Assembly: GCA_016706405.1 (NCBI GenBank)
Contig: JADJJT010000002.1
Coordinates: 806,001 to 870,000, forward strand
DNA length: 64,000 nt
Source of the DNA: Sphingobacteriales bacterium
GTDB taxonomy: Bacteria > Bacteroidota > Bacteroidia > Chitinophagales > UBA2359
Direction: 5' to 3'
The position numbers and the translations under genes are program-made. Position 1 is the stretch's first letter; each line of letters opens with the position of its first letter. The notes beneath the pieces were generated by a model. That model was not told the origin of the DNA. It ran no database searches and saw only the letters and a list, made by a program, of their open reading frames with translations. Below, in pieces: positions 1 to 8,659 of the stretch.

Positions 1-555
1 GAGTTTTTTTTGACTAACTACCCTGCGGTTGTTATGCCGTTTAGCCATCAAACACCCTTGCCAATTGCCAACGCTTACCTAACGCCACACACTTTAGGCT
101 TAGATAGGTTGGCGGCCATTACAGGGGCGTATTATTTGCACCCCAAGCAGCACGTACTTAAAATTGAGGCCGGCACTTGCCTAACCCTCGATTTTTTACA
201 GGCCAACGGCACTTATTTGGGCGGAAGTATTGCGCCCGGCTTGCACCTTCGCTTGCAAGCTTTGCACCAATTTACCCAGCGACTACCCTTGGTAAGTTTA
301 AGCGACGAAACTGATTTTACCGGAAACACCACCGAAACAAGTATAAATCGAGGTGTGTTATGGGGCATGGTTGCCGAAATTAACGGATTAATTGACCTGT
401 ATAGTCAAAAATGGCAGCCTTTAACAGTAGTTTTAACCGGCGGAGATGCAGCTTTGTTGGCTAACAAACTTAAAAATCCGATATTTGCAACGCCAAACTT
501 AGTTTTATACGGATTACATAAAATTTTGGCTTTCAACCATCCGGAGAGCCTATAA
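1..555 (+). CDS. coaX: Type III pantothenate kinase, 5' end outside the window
   Basis: CoaX phosphorylates pantothenate in the first committed step of coenzyme A synthesis, in the cytoplasm. The reading frame is open from base 1, so the start codon and the N-terminal phosphate-binding DxGN motif lie upstream of the window; the TTG at 10 is not a credible start. Visible family signatures are TLGLDRLAA near the start, the second phosphate-binding segment (EAGTCLTLDF), GGSIAPGL, and the NRGVLWGM and LTGGDA segments of the C-terminal actin-like fold. The C-terminus PNLVLYGL is normal for CoaX, so the 3' end is complete. Odd point: the first residue of the internal D-x-GT motif reads Glu (gag) instead of the usual Asp. 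A beta-barrel gene follows closely on the same strand. Confidence 0.9.
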   Translation, partial: EFFLTNYPAVVMPFSHQTPLPIANAYLTPHTLGLDRLAAITGAYYLHPKQHVLKIEAGTCLTLDFLQANGTYLGGSIAPGLHLRLQALHQFTQRLPLVSLSDETDFTGNTTETSINRGVLWGMVAEINGLIDLYSQKWQPLTVVLTGGDAALLANKLKNPIFATPNLVLYGLHKILAFNHPESL

Positions 556-590
556 AAAACGTCCTTAATTTGGTCAAGCGTGTTTGTTTA

Positions 591-2069
591 ATGTTTCCGG
601 ATATTTTTTATCTCATTTTTATCAAAATTAATTGTTTTTTTATTTTGCAATATCTTTATCGTTTTATTTCTATTCTTAGGTTACTTGTATTCAAGTTTTT
701 AACTTTTTGCTTTAGTGCACTAGTTTTTATGGGCGCAATTAGTCCTAACAGTTTTGCACAATCGGCTATTAAGCAGGCAAATTCACCCTTCTCAAAATTA
801 GGATTTGGCACTATGTTTACCCCCTCGTTTTCGGCGGTAGGCACTATGGGCGGCTTGGGTTATGGCTACCGCAACCTTAGCAATATTAATATGGTAAATC
901 CGGCGGCCTTAGGCGCTTTGCGTTTCACCACCCTCGAAACCGAAATAGGCTTTACCAATTTGCGCGTTAGCAACTCGGCTTTACAAAAATCCGAATCGGG
1001 CGAGGGGAATATCCGGTATTTTGCCTTTGGTTTTCCGCTTCGAACCAAATACGAAAAGCAAGCCGACAACCAAAACCTTGATCCGGCCTTAAAAAATGCA
1101 CTTACCGAAAAAGCATCCATCCGAAGCAAATTAATACAAGGCTGGGGGTTAAGTTTTGGCTTAATGCCTTTTAATAGCCGCAATTATGACCTTACTGATA
1201 AAAAATGGCATCCAGATTTGGACACTATAACTTACCGTTTTGTAGGAAGCGGTCAATCGTATCAGTTTTTTGCCGGAACCGGTTATACTTACAAAGGTTT
1301 TTCGGCAGGTGGCAGTATAAGTTATGTGTTTGGCACTTTGCGCGAACGCAGTATTGAAACCCCCGGCAATGAAAGTGATGCCAATCTTTTTTCGACTGTT
1401 TTGCAGTCGGAAGACAAATTGGGCAGTTTTATTTGGCGTGCCGGACTGCAATACCAACATCAGTTTGATAATTCGGTGCTAACTTTTGGCGTTGCAGGGC
1501 ATAGCAATACGGCGCTTAATAGTACCAACAACGCAGCATGGTACCAGGCAAAACGCAGCCTCGACCAAGTGCTTTTGTTCGATACGGCCTACACACAACA
1601 AACTGTTGAGGGGCAGTTTACCATTCCGCAGCAAATAGGCTTTGGTGTGGCTTGGCAACATCAGAACAGGCTCCGCCTTATGGCCGACATGCAAGCCGAA
1701 CAATGGAGCCAATTTGCTAAGTATGGCCAACCAGATGCCACCGTACAAAATAGTCAGCGTTATGCTTTTGGTTTTGAATATGTACCCGACCCTCGCGCTA
1801 TCACCAAATTGTTTAGAAGCACACAGTATCGTTTTGGGGCGTTTTATCATGCCGGAAACTTGTTGGCAAAAGCACAACCTGTTAAAGCCTTTGGTGCGTC
1901 GGTGGGTTTGGGCCTGCCGCTGCGCCGCAATAACTCGCGTATTAATTTGGCGGTTGAGTTTGGGCAGCGCGGCAACCATGCCGATAATGGCCTCCGCGAA
2001 ACTTATGTGATGGGTAAATTGGGCTTAACCCTTAGCGATATTTGGTTTAGACGCTATAAATATGAATAG
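591..2069 (+). CDS. Outer-membrane beta-barrel protein
   Basis: Predicted secreted outer-membrane protein of about 490 residues. A hydrophobic N-terminal stretch rich in Phe and Leu ends at NSFAQ, a typical Bacteroidota signal-peptidase site. The mature part begins with a conserved-looking block (SPFSKLGFGTMF ... MGGLGYGYRNLSNINMVNPAA) and continues with alternating aromatic and polar beta-strands, as in FadL/OMPP1-like barrels. The start is uncertain: TTG at 570, ATG at 591 and TTG at 645 are in frame; ATG 591 is chosen, although 645 would give a more normal signal-peptide length. It lies just downstream of coaX and may be co-transcribed. The exact barrel family and cargo are unknown. Confidence 0.75.
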   Translation: MFPDIFYLIFIKINCFFILQYLYRFISILRLLVFKFLTFCFSALVFMGAISPNSFAQSAIKQANSPFSKLGFGTMFTPSFSAVGTMGGLGYGYRNLSNINMVNPAALGALRFTTLETEIGFTNLRVSNSALQKSESGEGNIRYFAFGFPLRTKYEKQADNQNLDPALKNALTEKASIRSKLIQGWGLSFGLMPFNSRNYDLTDKKWHPDLDTITYRFVGSGQSYQFFAGTGYTYKGFSAGGSISYVFGTLRERSIETPGNESDANLFSTVLQSEDKLGSFIWRAGLQYQHQFDNSVLTFGVAGHSNTALNSTNNAAWYQAKRSLDQVLLFDTAYTQQTVEGQFTIPQQIGFGVAWQHQNRLRLMADMQAEQWSQFAKYGQPDATVQNSQRYAFGFEYVPDPRAITKLFRSTQYRFGAFYHAGNLLAKAQPVKAFGASVGLGLPLRRNNSRINLAVEFGQRGNHADNGLRETYVMGKLGLTLSDIWFRRYKYE

Positions 2070-2096
2070 ATAGCACTGAAAAAAATATAAACCAAA

Positions 2097-2825
2097 TTAA
2101 ATAACCTTAACCAAAACCCAAGCGGTAGTGGTGTTAAGCATAGTATCGCGTGCCGAAAAAACGATACGATAAGTACCTGTTGTTGCAGGCATTTTTAAAA
2201 AGTCGGCAAAATCGTATTGGGTAATGCCATTTAGTGCGATAGGCCCTTTTTGATAAAGCATTTTTTGAGTGGCTTCGTTATATAAGGCAATATTCATATC
2301 AGAAAGTGCCTGGTTATCGAAAACTTCCCCAAAGTAAACTACGGTGTTGCTGCTAAAAGTGGTAATGGTGCTGTAAAGTTGTGGCTCTGAAATATTAAAC
2401 TGCGGGGGTTGTTCGTCAAAAAGGCTTTTTATATATACGTTTCTCCGGATGGTGTCGCTCGTTAGGTTTTCGGCATCAGTTGCATAAGCTGTAATTTGAT
2501 AATTACCCGATTTCACTTTATCCGGAATTGGCACTTGAAAAAATAAATACGTTGATTGCCCGTAAATAGTTAGTGTAACAAGGGTATCCCAACTTTTGTT
2601 CTCGGCAGTTACGGGTGTTATTTGCAAACTAAACTCCGAAAGGTTTTCGTTATCAGCAAGGTTTGCTTCAATGGGTAAATACTTGGTCGAATAAAAAGTG
2701 TCGAGGTCGTTTGGTTTTTGCAGGGTAAGCGTAGGTGGCTCAAGGTCTGGTTTTAACGATTTGCAACCCATATTAAACAGAAACAACCCTCCCAAAAGTA
2801 CCAAAAACAAAGAATATAAACGCAT
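2097..2825 (-). CDS. DUF4625-like lipoprotein
   Basis: A 242-residue predicted lipoprotein. The N-terminus has a basic residue, a hydrophobic core and the lipobox LFNMGC, so Cys21 should be lipidated and anchored in the periplasm or outer membrane. The mature part shows two beta-sandwich-like units, each opening with a PP.....P pattern (EPPTLTLQKP and QPPQFNISEP) followed by D..L and gxYxI/F motifs (NYQITAYATDAE, TYRIVFSARD). This resembles DUF4625/Ig-like lipoproteins of Bacteroidota, whose function is unknown. It is convergent with the upstream barrel gene (27 bp between stops) and divergent from csaA. Confidence 0.7.
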   Translation of the reverse strand: MRLYSLFLVLLGGLFLFNMGCKSLKPDLEPPTLTLQKPNDLDTFYSTKYLPIEANLADNENLSEFSLQITPVTAENKSWDTLVTLTIYGQSTYLFFQVPIPDKVKSGNYQITAYATDAENLTSDTIRRNVYIKSLFDEQPPQFNISEPQLYSTITTFSSNTVVYFGEVFDNQALSDMNIALYNEATQKMLYQKGPIALNGITQYDFADFLKMPATTGTYRIVFSARDTMLNTTTAWVLVKVI

Positions 2826-2930
2826 TAAAACAATATTTTTATAAAAATTGCGAAATTTGCCTCAAATTAACTGTTTTTATTCAAGCAAATGATAAGTATA
2901 TTTTAATATTTATTTTTATTGTAATTAGTA

Positions 2931-3269
2931 ATGGAGAAGATTTTATTTTCTGATTTTGAAAAAATAGATATCCGCGTAGGTGTTGTTGAAGCCGCCGAAC
3001 TGCTTGAAAATGCACGCAAACCTGCTTATAAATTGGTAATTAATTTTGGTGAAGAAATAGGAGTCAAACGCTCGTCGGCGCAAATTACCCACTATTACCA
3101 GCCTACACAATTAATTGGACGGCAAGTGATAGCGGTGGTCAATTTTAATGCCAAACAAGTGGGTAAATTTATTTCGGAAGTATTGGTTTTAGGCCTGCCA
3201 GATGCGCAAGGCCATATTGTTTTACTTGCCCCCGAACACCCAGTGCCGTTAGGTGCACGTATGTTTTAA
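2931..3269 (+). CDS. csaA: CsaA-type tRNA-binding-domain protein
   Basis: A 112-residue single-domain OB-fold protein of the CsaA/EMAP-II type. Signatures are DFEKIDIRVGVV near the N-terminus, ARKPAYKLVINFG in the centre, RSSAQITHYY, and LVLGLPD followed by the C-terminal VPLGARMF. In Bacillus CsaA has been described as a secretion-related chaperone, and the fold also binds tRNA-like ligands. Length is normal and the ATG at 2931 is the natural start. It precedes rmlD by 39 bp on the same strand, so the two may be co-transcribed, though no shared function is evident. Confidence 0.9.
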   Translation: MEKILFSDFEKIDIRVGVVEAAELLENARKPAYKLVINFGEEIGVKRSSAQITHYYQPTQLIGRQVIAVVNFNAKQVGKFISEVLVLGLPDAQGHIVLLAPEHPVPLGARMF

Positions 3270-3308
3270 TTTAGAAACAAAAAAGTACAAACAAAGTCGT
3301 TAAAAACT

Positions 3309-4247
3309 ATGCAGCAAACCCAAAGTCCATACTTAAACCTGTTAATTACCGGATGCAACGGTCAGGTTGGCTATAGTATTAAACAATATTTACAACAACA
3401 ACAATATCCGGAAATAAAAGCCATATACACCGACCGTAATTCGTTAGATATTGCCAATCCTACAAAGGTTCGGCAAATGTTTGAACAAAATCCGGGTATT
3501 AATTTTGTCATAAATACCGCTGCCTATACCTATGTTGATAAAGCTGAATCTGAACCCGAACTGGCCTTCCGGATAAATACTTACGCCCCGCAACTACTTG
3601 CCCAAACCTGCGCGCAATATGGGGCATGGCTGTTGCATTTATCAACTGATTTTGTTTTTGACGGGCAAAAAACCGGCCCCTACCTGCCTACAGATACGCC
3701 CAACCCACTTAATATTTATGGCAAAACCAAGCTGCAAGGCGAGCAAGCCGTTTTGGCTGCCAACCCCAACAAAACCTGCGTGATACGCACCTCGTGGGTT
3801 TATGCAAATCATGGCTCAAATTTTGTGCGCACTATGTTAAGGCTTGCCACAGAACGCCCCCAGCTACAAGTGGTAAACGACCAGCGCGGCTCGCCCACCT
3901 ACGCCCCAGACCTCGCACAAGCCTTGATTACAATATGCCAACAAATAGGGGCTTCAAATTCTCATTCCTACAAGATAAAACCCATTTATCATTACGCCAA
4001 CGGCGGCAGTTGTACTTGGTACGAGTTGGCTAAAACAACCTTAGAGTACGCTCAAATTAACTGCCCCGTTATTCCTATTGCTGCCCACCAGTACCCAACT
4101 CCGGCAAAACGCCCGCGCAATAGCCAACTTGATACTACCGATATAGTAAACGATTTTAATATTGAAATTCCAAATTGGAAGATTAGCCTAAAAAAATGTA
4201 TCGGAAGCTTAAAAAATGGAAATTTGCTTTCCAAAACAAAAACTTAA
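3309..4247 (+). CDS. rmlD: dTDP-4-dehydrorhamnose reductase
   Basis: RmlD reduces dTDP-4-keto-rhamnose to dTDP-L-rhamnose, the last step in making the rhamnose donor for LPS and other surface glycans. The 312-residue protein has the N-terminal nucleotide-binding motif LLITGCNGQVG, the NTAAYTYVDKAE segment, LSTDFVFDG, and the catalytic YxxxK as YGKTK (around residues 138-142). RGSPTYA and TWYELA are further extended-SDR signatures. Other rml genes (A, B, C) are not in the window, so the pathway would be completed elsewhere. The length is slightly above average because of a polar C-terminal tail. Confidence 0.9.
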   Translation: MQQTQSPYLNLLITGCNGQVGYSIKQYLQQQQYPEIKAIYTDRNSLDIANPTKVRQMFEQNPGINFVINTAAYTYVDKAESEPELAFRINTYAPQLLAQTCAQYGAWLLHLSTDFVFDGQKTGPYLPTDTPNPLNIYGKTKLQGEQAVLAANPNKTCVIRTSWVYANHGSNFVRTMLRLATERPQLQVVNDQRGSPTYAPDLAQALITICQQIGASNSHSYKIKPIYHYANGGSCTWYELAKTTLEYAQINCPVIPIAAHQYPTPAKRPRNSQLDTTDIVNDFNIEIPNWKISLKKCIGSLKNGNLLSKTKT

Positions 4248-4415
4248 CAAGCCAACTGCACAAAAGGACGAAAAAGCTATGCGAAGACTGTTTATGTAAA
4301 GATTGCGATTTTTTAACACTATTGTCTTCTCACATCTTCTGCTTTAGGGTTTGTGAAATAGCAGGGCGCATTTTTCTGTTGGAATGAAAAGTTAAAGAAT
4401 AAGTCGCAAAATTCT

Positions 4416-4423
4416 TAACTTTG
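4416..4423 (+). promoter_or_regulatory. Candidate Bacteroidota -7 promoter element
   Basis: TAACTTTG matches the TAnnTTTG -7 consensus of the primary Bacteroidota sigma factor and is followed by GCC. It lies 61 bp upstream of the ATG at 4485. No convincing TTG -33 element is visible at the expected distance. Confidence 0.4.
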
Positions 4424-4484
4424 CCGTATGCTGTAAACAGCAAAATTATACCCCCCTTTAATCTTTAACTAATTATACCTTTAC

Positions 4485-7400
4485 ATGTCGCTTCATTTAA
4501 AAACTTGCCAACTCTTTGCATCTATTCGAGATATAGGCTTGTGGTTTCTGTGTATTTGCCTGCTAACAGTTTTATCTGAGCAATTTTTGACTGCTCAAAA
4601 CAATAATAATGCCGGAGCAGCATATATCGTTGAGCCTCCTATAAATGCCAACGACCCCAATTTGCCAAACTGGGTAAAACTGTTGTATAGCCCCAATCCT
4701 AACGCTTATGCCGTTGAAGAGGCATATAAAGCCTATTACAAAGTAAATCCGTTTGAAAAAAATAAATACACCCAATATTACAAACGCTGGCGGCGGTGGG
4801 CGCGCCCTTATTTGCAACCCGATGGCACGGTACGCCCTCCCTCGTTAGAGCAAGAACAAGCCATTGTCAATAAAATTTCTAACTTAAAAGCAATGGCAGG
4901 CCCTACCAGCACCTGGTCTTGTCTTGGGCCAATGGAAATGTATAGTTTAGGCAACCAAGGCAGCCAAAGAATTACCTGGCAAGCCAACACTTACGGTATT
5001 GCCATTGCCCCCAGCGACCCCAATACCCTGTACTGCGGCATGGAAGAAGGTGGCGTATTTAAAACCACCGACAAAGGCTTAACCTGGACATTTGTTACTG
5101 CAACCTATAATATTGGCACAGTCCGGGCAATTGCCGTTCACCCTGCCGACCCTAATACCGCCTATATTTGCCCCAACGGAAGCATTTACAAAACCACAGA
5201 TGGCGGCGTTACGTGGACGCAAATTATGACCAGCAGCAACCAATGGGTAAACGACATAAAAATAAGTGCTGCCGACCCCAATATCATTATAGCTGCAACC
5301 AACCAAGGATTAAAACGTTCTAACAACGGCGGCACCTCGTGGACAACTATCATAAACAACTATGCTTGGACGGTAGCCTTTAAACCCGATAATGCCAATA
5401 TCGTTTACACCACCGTTGAAAATGGCAGTAGCAGCACTTTTTATAAAAGCATTGATGCCGGAGCCAGCTTTACGCCAAAAACTACCGGATGGTATGTGCC
5501 CGCATCCGGAGAAAATATTTACGGCGTTCGTATCACCGTAACACACCCACCAGCAACAATTATTTACGCTTTAATTGGCGGAGACGGCGACAATCTAAAC
5601 GGCTATGTTGGCGTTTGGAAAAGTACCGATGCCGGCGAAACATGGACGCACCCGCATGGCGTTGTTGGCAAACCCTACGTTTTTAGCACGCATCCCAACT
5701 TAATGGCGCACAACGGCACTGATGGCTTTTACCAAGGTTTTTACGATTTTGCCATTATTGTATCGCCCAACGATGCCAACAAATTAATAATTGGCGGTAC
5801 AAGTTGGTGGCAATCAAGCGACGGTGCTGTTAGTTACCAACCCTTAGGCGGGTATGTTGGCAGCCTGCCCTGGTCGCACCCCGATATGCAGTTTTTAGCT
5901 GCGCAAGGCAACGATTTATGGATATGTAACGATGGCGGAATTAACTACTCAAATGATTTTGCAAGTTCATCGGAGGCACGTATGACGGGTATTTTTGCCG
6001 GAAGCTTTTGGGGCTTTGATGCCGGATGGAACGAAGATGTTTTTGTAGGTGGGCGCTACCATAACGGCAATGCAGCTTTTTATCAAACCTATCCAACAGG
6101 GCAGTTTTTGCGCTTAGGCGGTGCCGAGTCGGCCACCGGGTACGTTAATCCGGGCGAAAACCGCCGCACTTATTTCTCTGATATTGGTGCGCGTATTTTA
6201 CCTTCAACCTTTACCGGCCCCTTGGGTTATTTTGGCATTGCCCAATACCCCAACGAAAGTTACTACACCATGCACAGCAGCGCCATTAAATTCGACCCGC
6301 GTTGTTATTCGGTTATGTTTATGGGCAACGGTGCTTCGTTTTATAAAAGTACAGACGGCGGCGGCACATTTACCACTTTATTGACCAGTACCGATGCAGG
6401 TGCTTCGTTAGAGTCGTTTGATATTTCGCGCTCGAACCCCAATGTTATGTACGTTTTTCAGCGCTCAAACACCCTTTGGGATGGCAAACTTTGGAAAACT
6501 ATAGATGGAGGCTTAAACTGGACAACCTGCCCCAACCCGCCTGGCACAAGCGGTGGCGACCGCCGCGTAGGCGATATAACTATTAGTGCTACCGACCATA
6601 ACACAATTTGGTTTGTCTTGCGCTCGGCTGCAAAAGTGTTTAAAAGCACCGACGGCGGCAACACCTGGACAAATATTACTACAGCAACCTTATCCGGATT
6701 TCCGTTTAACGATATTTGCCATCAATATGGCACCGATGGCGGTGTATATCTTGGCACCGACAAAGGCGTTTTTTACCGCAATAACACCATGCCCGATTGG
6801 GTATATTTTAGCAACGACCTGCCACTGACCGCTTCTACCAACAAACTTTGCCCCGCTTATGCTAAGGGCAAACTGCGCAATGGCACCTGGAACAAAGGCG
6901 TTTGGGAGGTTGATTTCTACGAAGAATCGACACCCATTGCACAAATTAGCGTTGACCAAACTATAAAATATTGTGTTAAAGATACGTTTTATTTTGTTGA
7001 TCACTCGGTTGTAAATCACGCATCCGGAACCTGGTTGTGGAGTTTTCCGGGGGCAAGTTATATTAGTAGTGCAACAGTTTATAACCCTAAAGTTCTTTAT
7101 CCTTCCTCCGGAATTTATGATGTTTCGCTTACTGTAACTGACGATAATGGCTCATCTTCTCAAACCTATACCGGATTTATTACGGTTTATAACGAGTGTG
7201 ATATAGACACAATTCCGGGAAAATTAATTGATTTCTCAACCTCAAGCAGCGATTATTTAGAAATTCCCGCTATTTCCGGATTAAGCAGTACCAATACCAT
7301 CACCGTTACGGCCTGGGTTAAAATTAACGGCATTCAACCCGACTGGGCACCAATTTACCAACACGACAACGGCACCGGTTTTGGCTTTACTGCCGGCACA

Positions 7401-8486
7401 AATCGCCTTGAATATCATTGGGAAGGCACCTCGAATTACAACTGGAATAGCGGCTACACCTTAAATCCAACCGACTGGACACATATTGCCTGGACTGCAG
7501 CCCCAAGCGGCGTAAAATTTTATGTCAATGGCAAATTAGTGGCTACACACAGTGCAACGCTTCCGTTAGCTAATTTTAGCAATAATATTGCCCGCATTGG
7601 ACAAGACAGAAGTTTTGCCCCTGGCCGTAATTTTAATGGCATTATTGAGGAGTTTTGCTTTTACGACAAAACCCTAACCGAAGCCGAAATACGCGACCGG
7701 ATGCACCTTACCCGCCCCGCTAACGAGCCTAATTTACGCATTTACTACCAAATGAACGAAACGGCAGGCCAGTTAGTGTATAACCGAATGAGCGGCTATA
7801 ACCACGCATCTATTAAAAGCGGTGCTATAAGGGCAAAATCGACTTGCCCAATAGCAGGAGGCGTTAATTTTAGAACAACAGTAAACACGCCCGGACAAGT
7901 TAATTTTACCGGAACCGATGTTAGTATTGATTTTACTGGCCCGCTTTTACCCATGGGCGAGGTAGTGGTAAACCGTCTGCATTACACCCCCGACACCTTG
8001 CCAGCGTGCAGCAATTACGCCAGCGACAGCTACTATTGGATTTTGAATAACTATGGCACTAATATTAATTTCAGCGAGCCAGCTTCAATAAAAGTAGGCG
8101 GTATTTTGGTTCCGGATATTGATAATGTACCCAGCAATACTTACCGTTTGCATCGCCGCGAATTTAATAAAGATGGTTTTACCTGGTTATTGTCAACGGG
8201 TTTGCCCACAAACGTAACCGATGGCACGAATGGCAGCTTCACTTACGGAGCTAATTCGTTTATTAATACCTCTCAGCAATTTGTTGTTACCAACCCACTG
8301 ACCACCCAAAACATTACGGGGCAACCTGCCTGCACATTTTTAAACACAGACTACAATATATGGCCTGTTGAAAATGCCATTTATGTTTGGACAATTACAA
8401 GCGGCGATGGTGTTATTGTGGCGGGCAAGGAACACACCAAATTACCGTTCAATGGAATAGTGGAGCAACAGGAACTGTTTCGGTGA
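4485..8486 (+). CDS. Large secreted BNR/PKD/LamG protein, frameshifted C-terminus
   Basis: A 1333-residue secreted protein with a signal peptide ending at FLTAQ (about residues 1-38). Residues about 150-800 contain roughly nine Asp-box/BNR motifs (KTTDKGLTW, KTTDGGVTW, KSTDAGETW, KSTDGGGTF, KTIDGGLNW, KSTDGGNTW), indicating a sortilin-like beta-propeller. A PKD domain follows (about 815-905), then a LamG/concanavalin-like domain (about 908-1080), which usually binds or recognises glycans. A further beta-sandwich ends near 1300 with YVWTITSGDG. Near 8426-8431 the reading is off by one base: the -1 frame continues as GTHQITVQWNSGATGTVSV and stops at 8503, a recognisable PKD-like ending. No T9SS sorting domain remains in either frame. 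Enzymatic activity is not demonstrable from the sequence. Confidence 0.85.
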   Translation: MSLHLKTCQLFASIRDIGLWFLCICLLTVLSEQFLTAQNNNNAGAAYIVEPPINANDPNLPNWVKLLYSPNPNAYAVEEAYKAYYKVNPFEKNKYTQYYKRWRRWARPYLQPDGTVRPPSLEQEQAIVNKISNLKAMAGPTSTWSCLGPMEMYSLGNQGSQRITWQANTYGIAIAPSDPNTLYCGMEEGGVFKTTDKGLTWTFVTATYNIGTVRAIAVHPADPNTAYICPNGSIYKTTDGGVTWTQIMTSSNQWVNDIKISAADPNIIIAATNQGLKRSNNGGTSWTTIINNYAWTVAFKPDNANIVYTTVENGSSSTFYKSIDAGASFTPKTTGWYVPASGENIYGVRITVTHPPATIIYALIGGDGDNLNGYVGVWKSTDAGETWTHPHGVVGKPYVFSTHPNLMAHNGTDGFYQGFYDFAIIVSPNDANKLIIGGTSWWQSSDGAVSYQPLGGYVGSLPWSHPDMQFLAAQGNDLWICNDGGINYSNDFASSSEARMTGIFAGSFWGFDAGWNEDVFVGGRYHNGNAAFYQTYPTGQFLRLGGAESATGYVNPGENRRTYFSDIGARILPSTFTGPLGYFGIAQYPNESYYTMHSSAIKFDPRCYSVMFMGNGASFYKSTDGGGTFTTLLTSTDAGASLESFDISRSNPNVMYVFQRSNTLWDGKLWKTIDGGLNWTTCPNPPGTSGGDRRVGDITISATDHNTIWFVLRSAAKVFKSTDGGNTWTNITTATLSGFPFNDICHQYGTDGGVYLGTDKGVFYRNNTMPDWVYFSNDLPLTASTNKLCPAYAKGKLRNGTWNKGVWEVDFYEESTPIAQISVDQTIKYCVKDTFYFVDHSVVNHASGTWLWSFPGASYISSATVYNPKVLYPSSGIYDVSLTVTDDNGSSSQTYTGFITVYNECDIDTIPGKLIDFSTSSSDYLEIPAISGLSSTNTITVTAWVKINGIQPDWAPIYQHDNGTGFGFTAGTNRLEYHWEGTSNYNWNSGYTLNPTDWTHIAWTAAPSGVKFYVNGKLVATHSATLPLANFSNNIARIGQDRSFAPGRNFNGIIEEFCFYDKTLTEAEIRDRMHLTRPANEPNLRIYYQMNETAGQLVYNRMSGYNHASIKSGAIRAKSTCPIAGGVNFRTTVNTPGQVNFTGTDVSIDFTGPLLPMGEVVVNRLHYTPDTLPACSNYASDSYYWILNNYGTNINFSEPASIKVGGILVPDIDNVPSNTYRLHRREFNKDGFTWLLSTGLPTNVTDGTNGSFTYGANSFINTSQQFVVTNPLTTQNITGQPACTFLNTDYNIWPVENAIYVWTITSGDGVIVAGKEHTKLPFNGIVEQQELFR

Positions 8487-8525
8487 ATATTAATGTGCCG
8501 TAGTATTTTATATGTTAAGGTGTCC

Positions 8526-8541
8526 GGAGTTTAGCAACTCC
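8526..8541. repeat. Small inverted repeat (6-bp stem)
   Basis: GGAGTT and AACTCC flank the 4-nt loop TAGC just downstream of the BNR gene. No T-tract follows, so it is not a clear intrinsic terminator. It could be a short repeat-type hairpin. Confidence 0.3.
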
Positions 8542-8659
8542 AAAACCTCCACTTATTTCTGAAGCCTTCCAGCGATGGGTGTGCAAAAATCATACTAATC
8601 ATTTAACCCGCTAAATCAGTGGTTCAGACGAATTTTTTTGCCCAAACGCATACAAGTTA

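Noticed and set aside
4196..4387. 63-codon ORF overlapping the end of rmlD
   Set aside because: Mostly an out-of-frame shadow of rmlD; the Cys-rich tail has no start signal or recognisable family.
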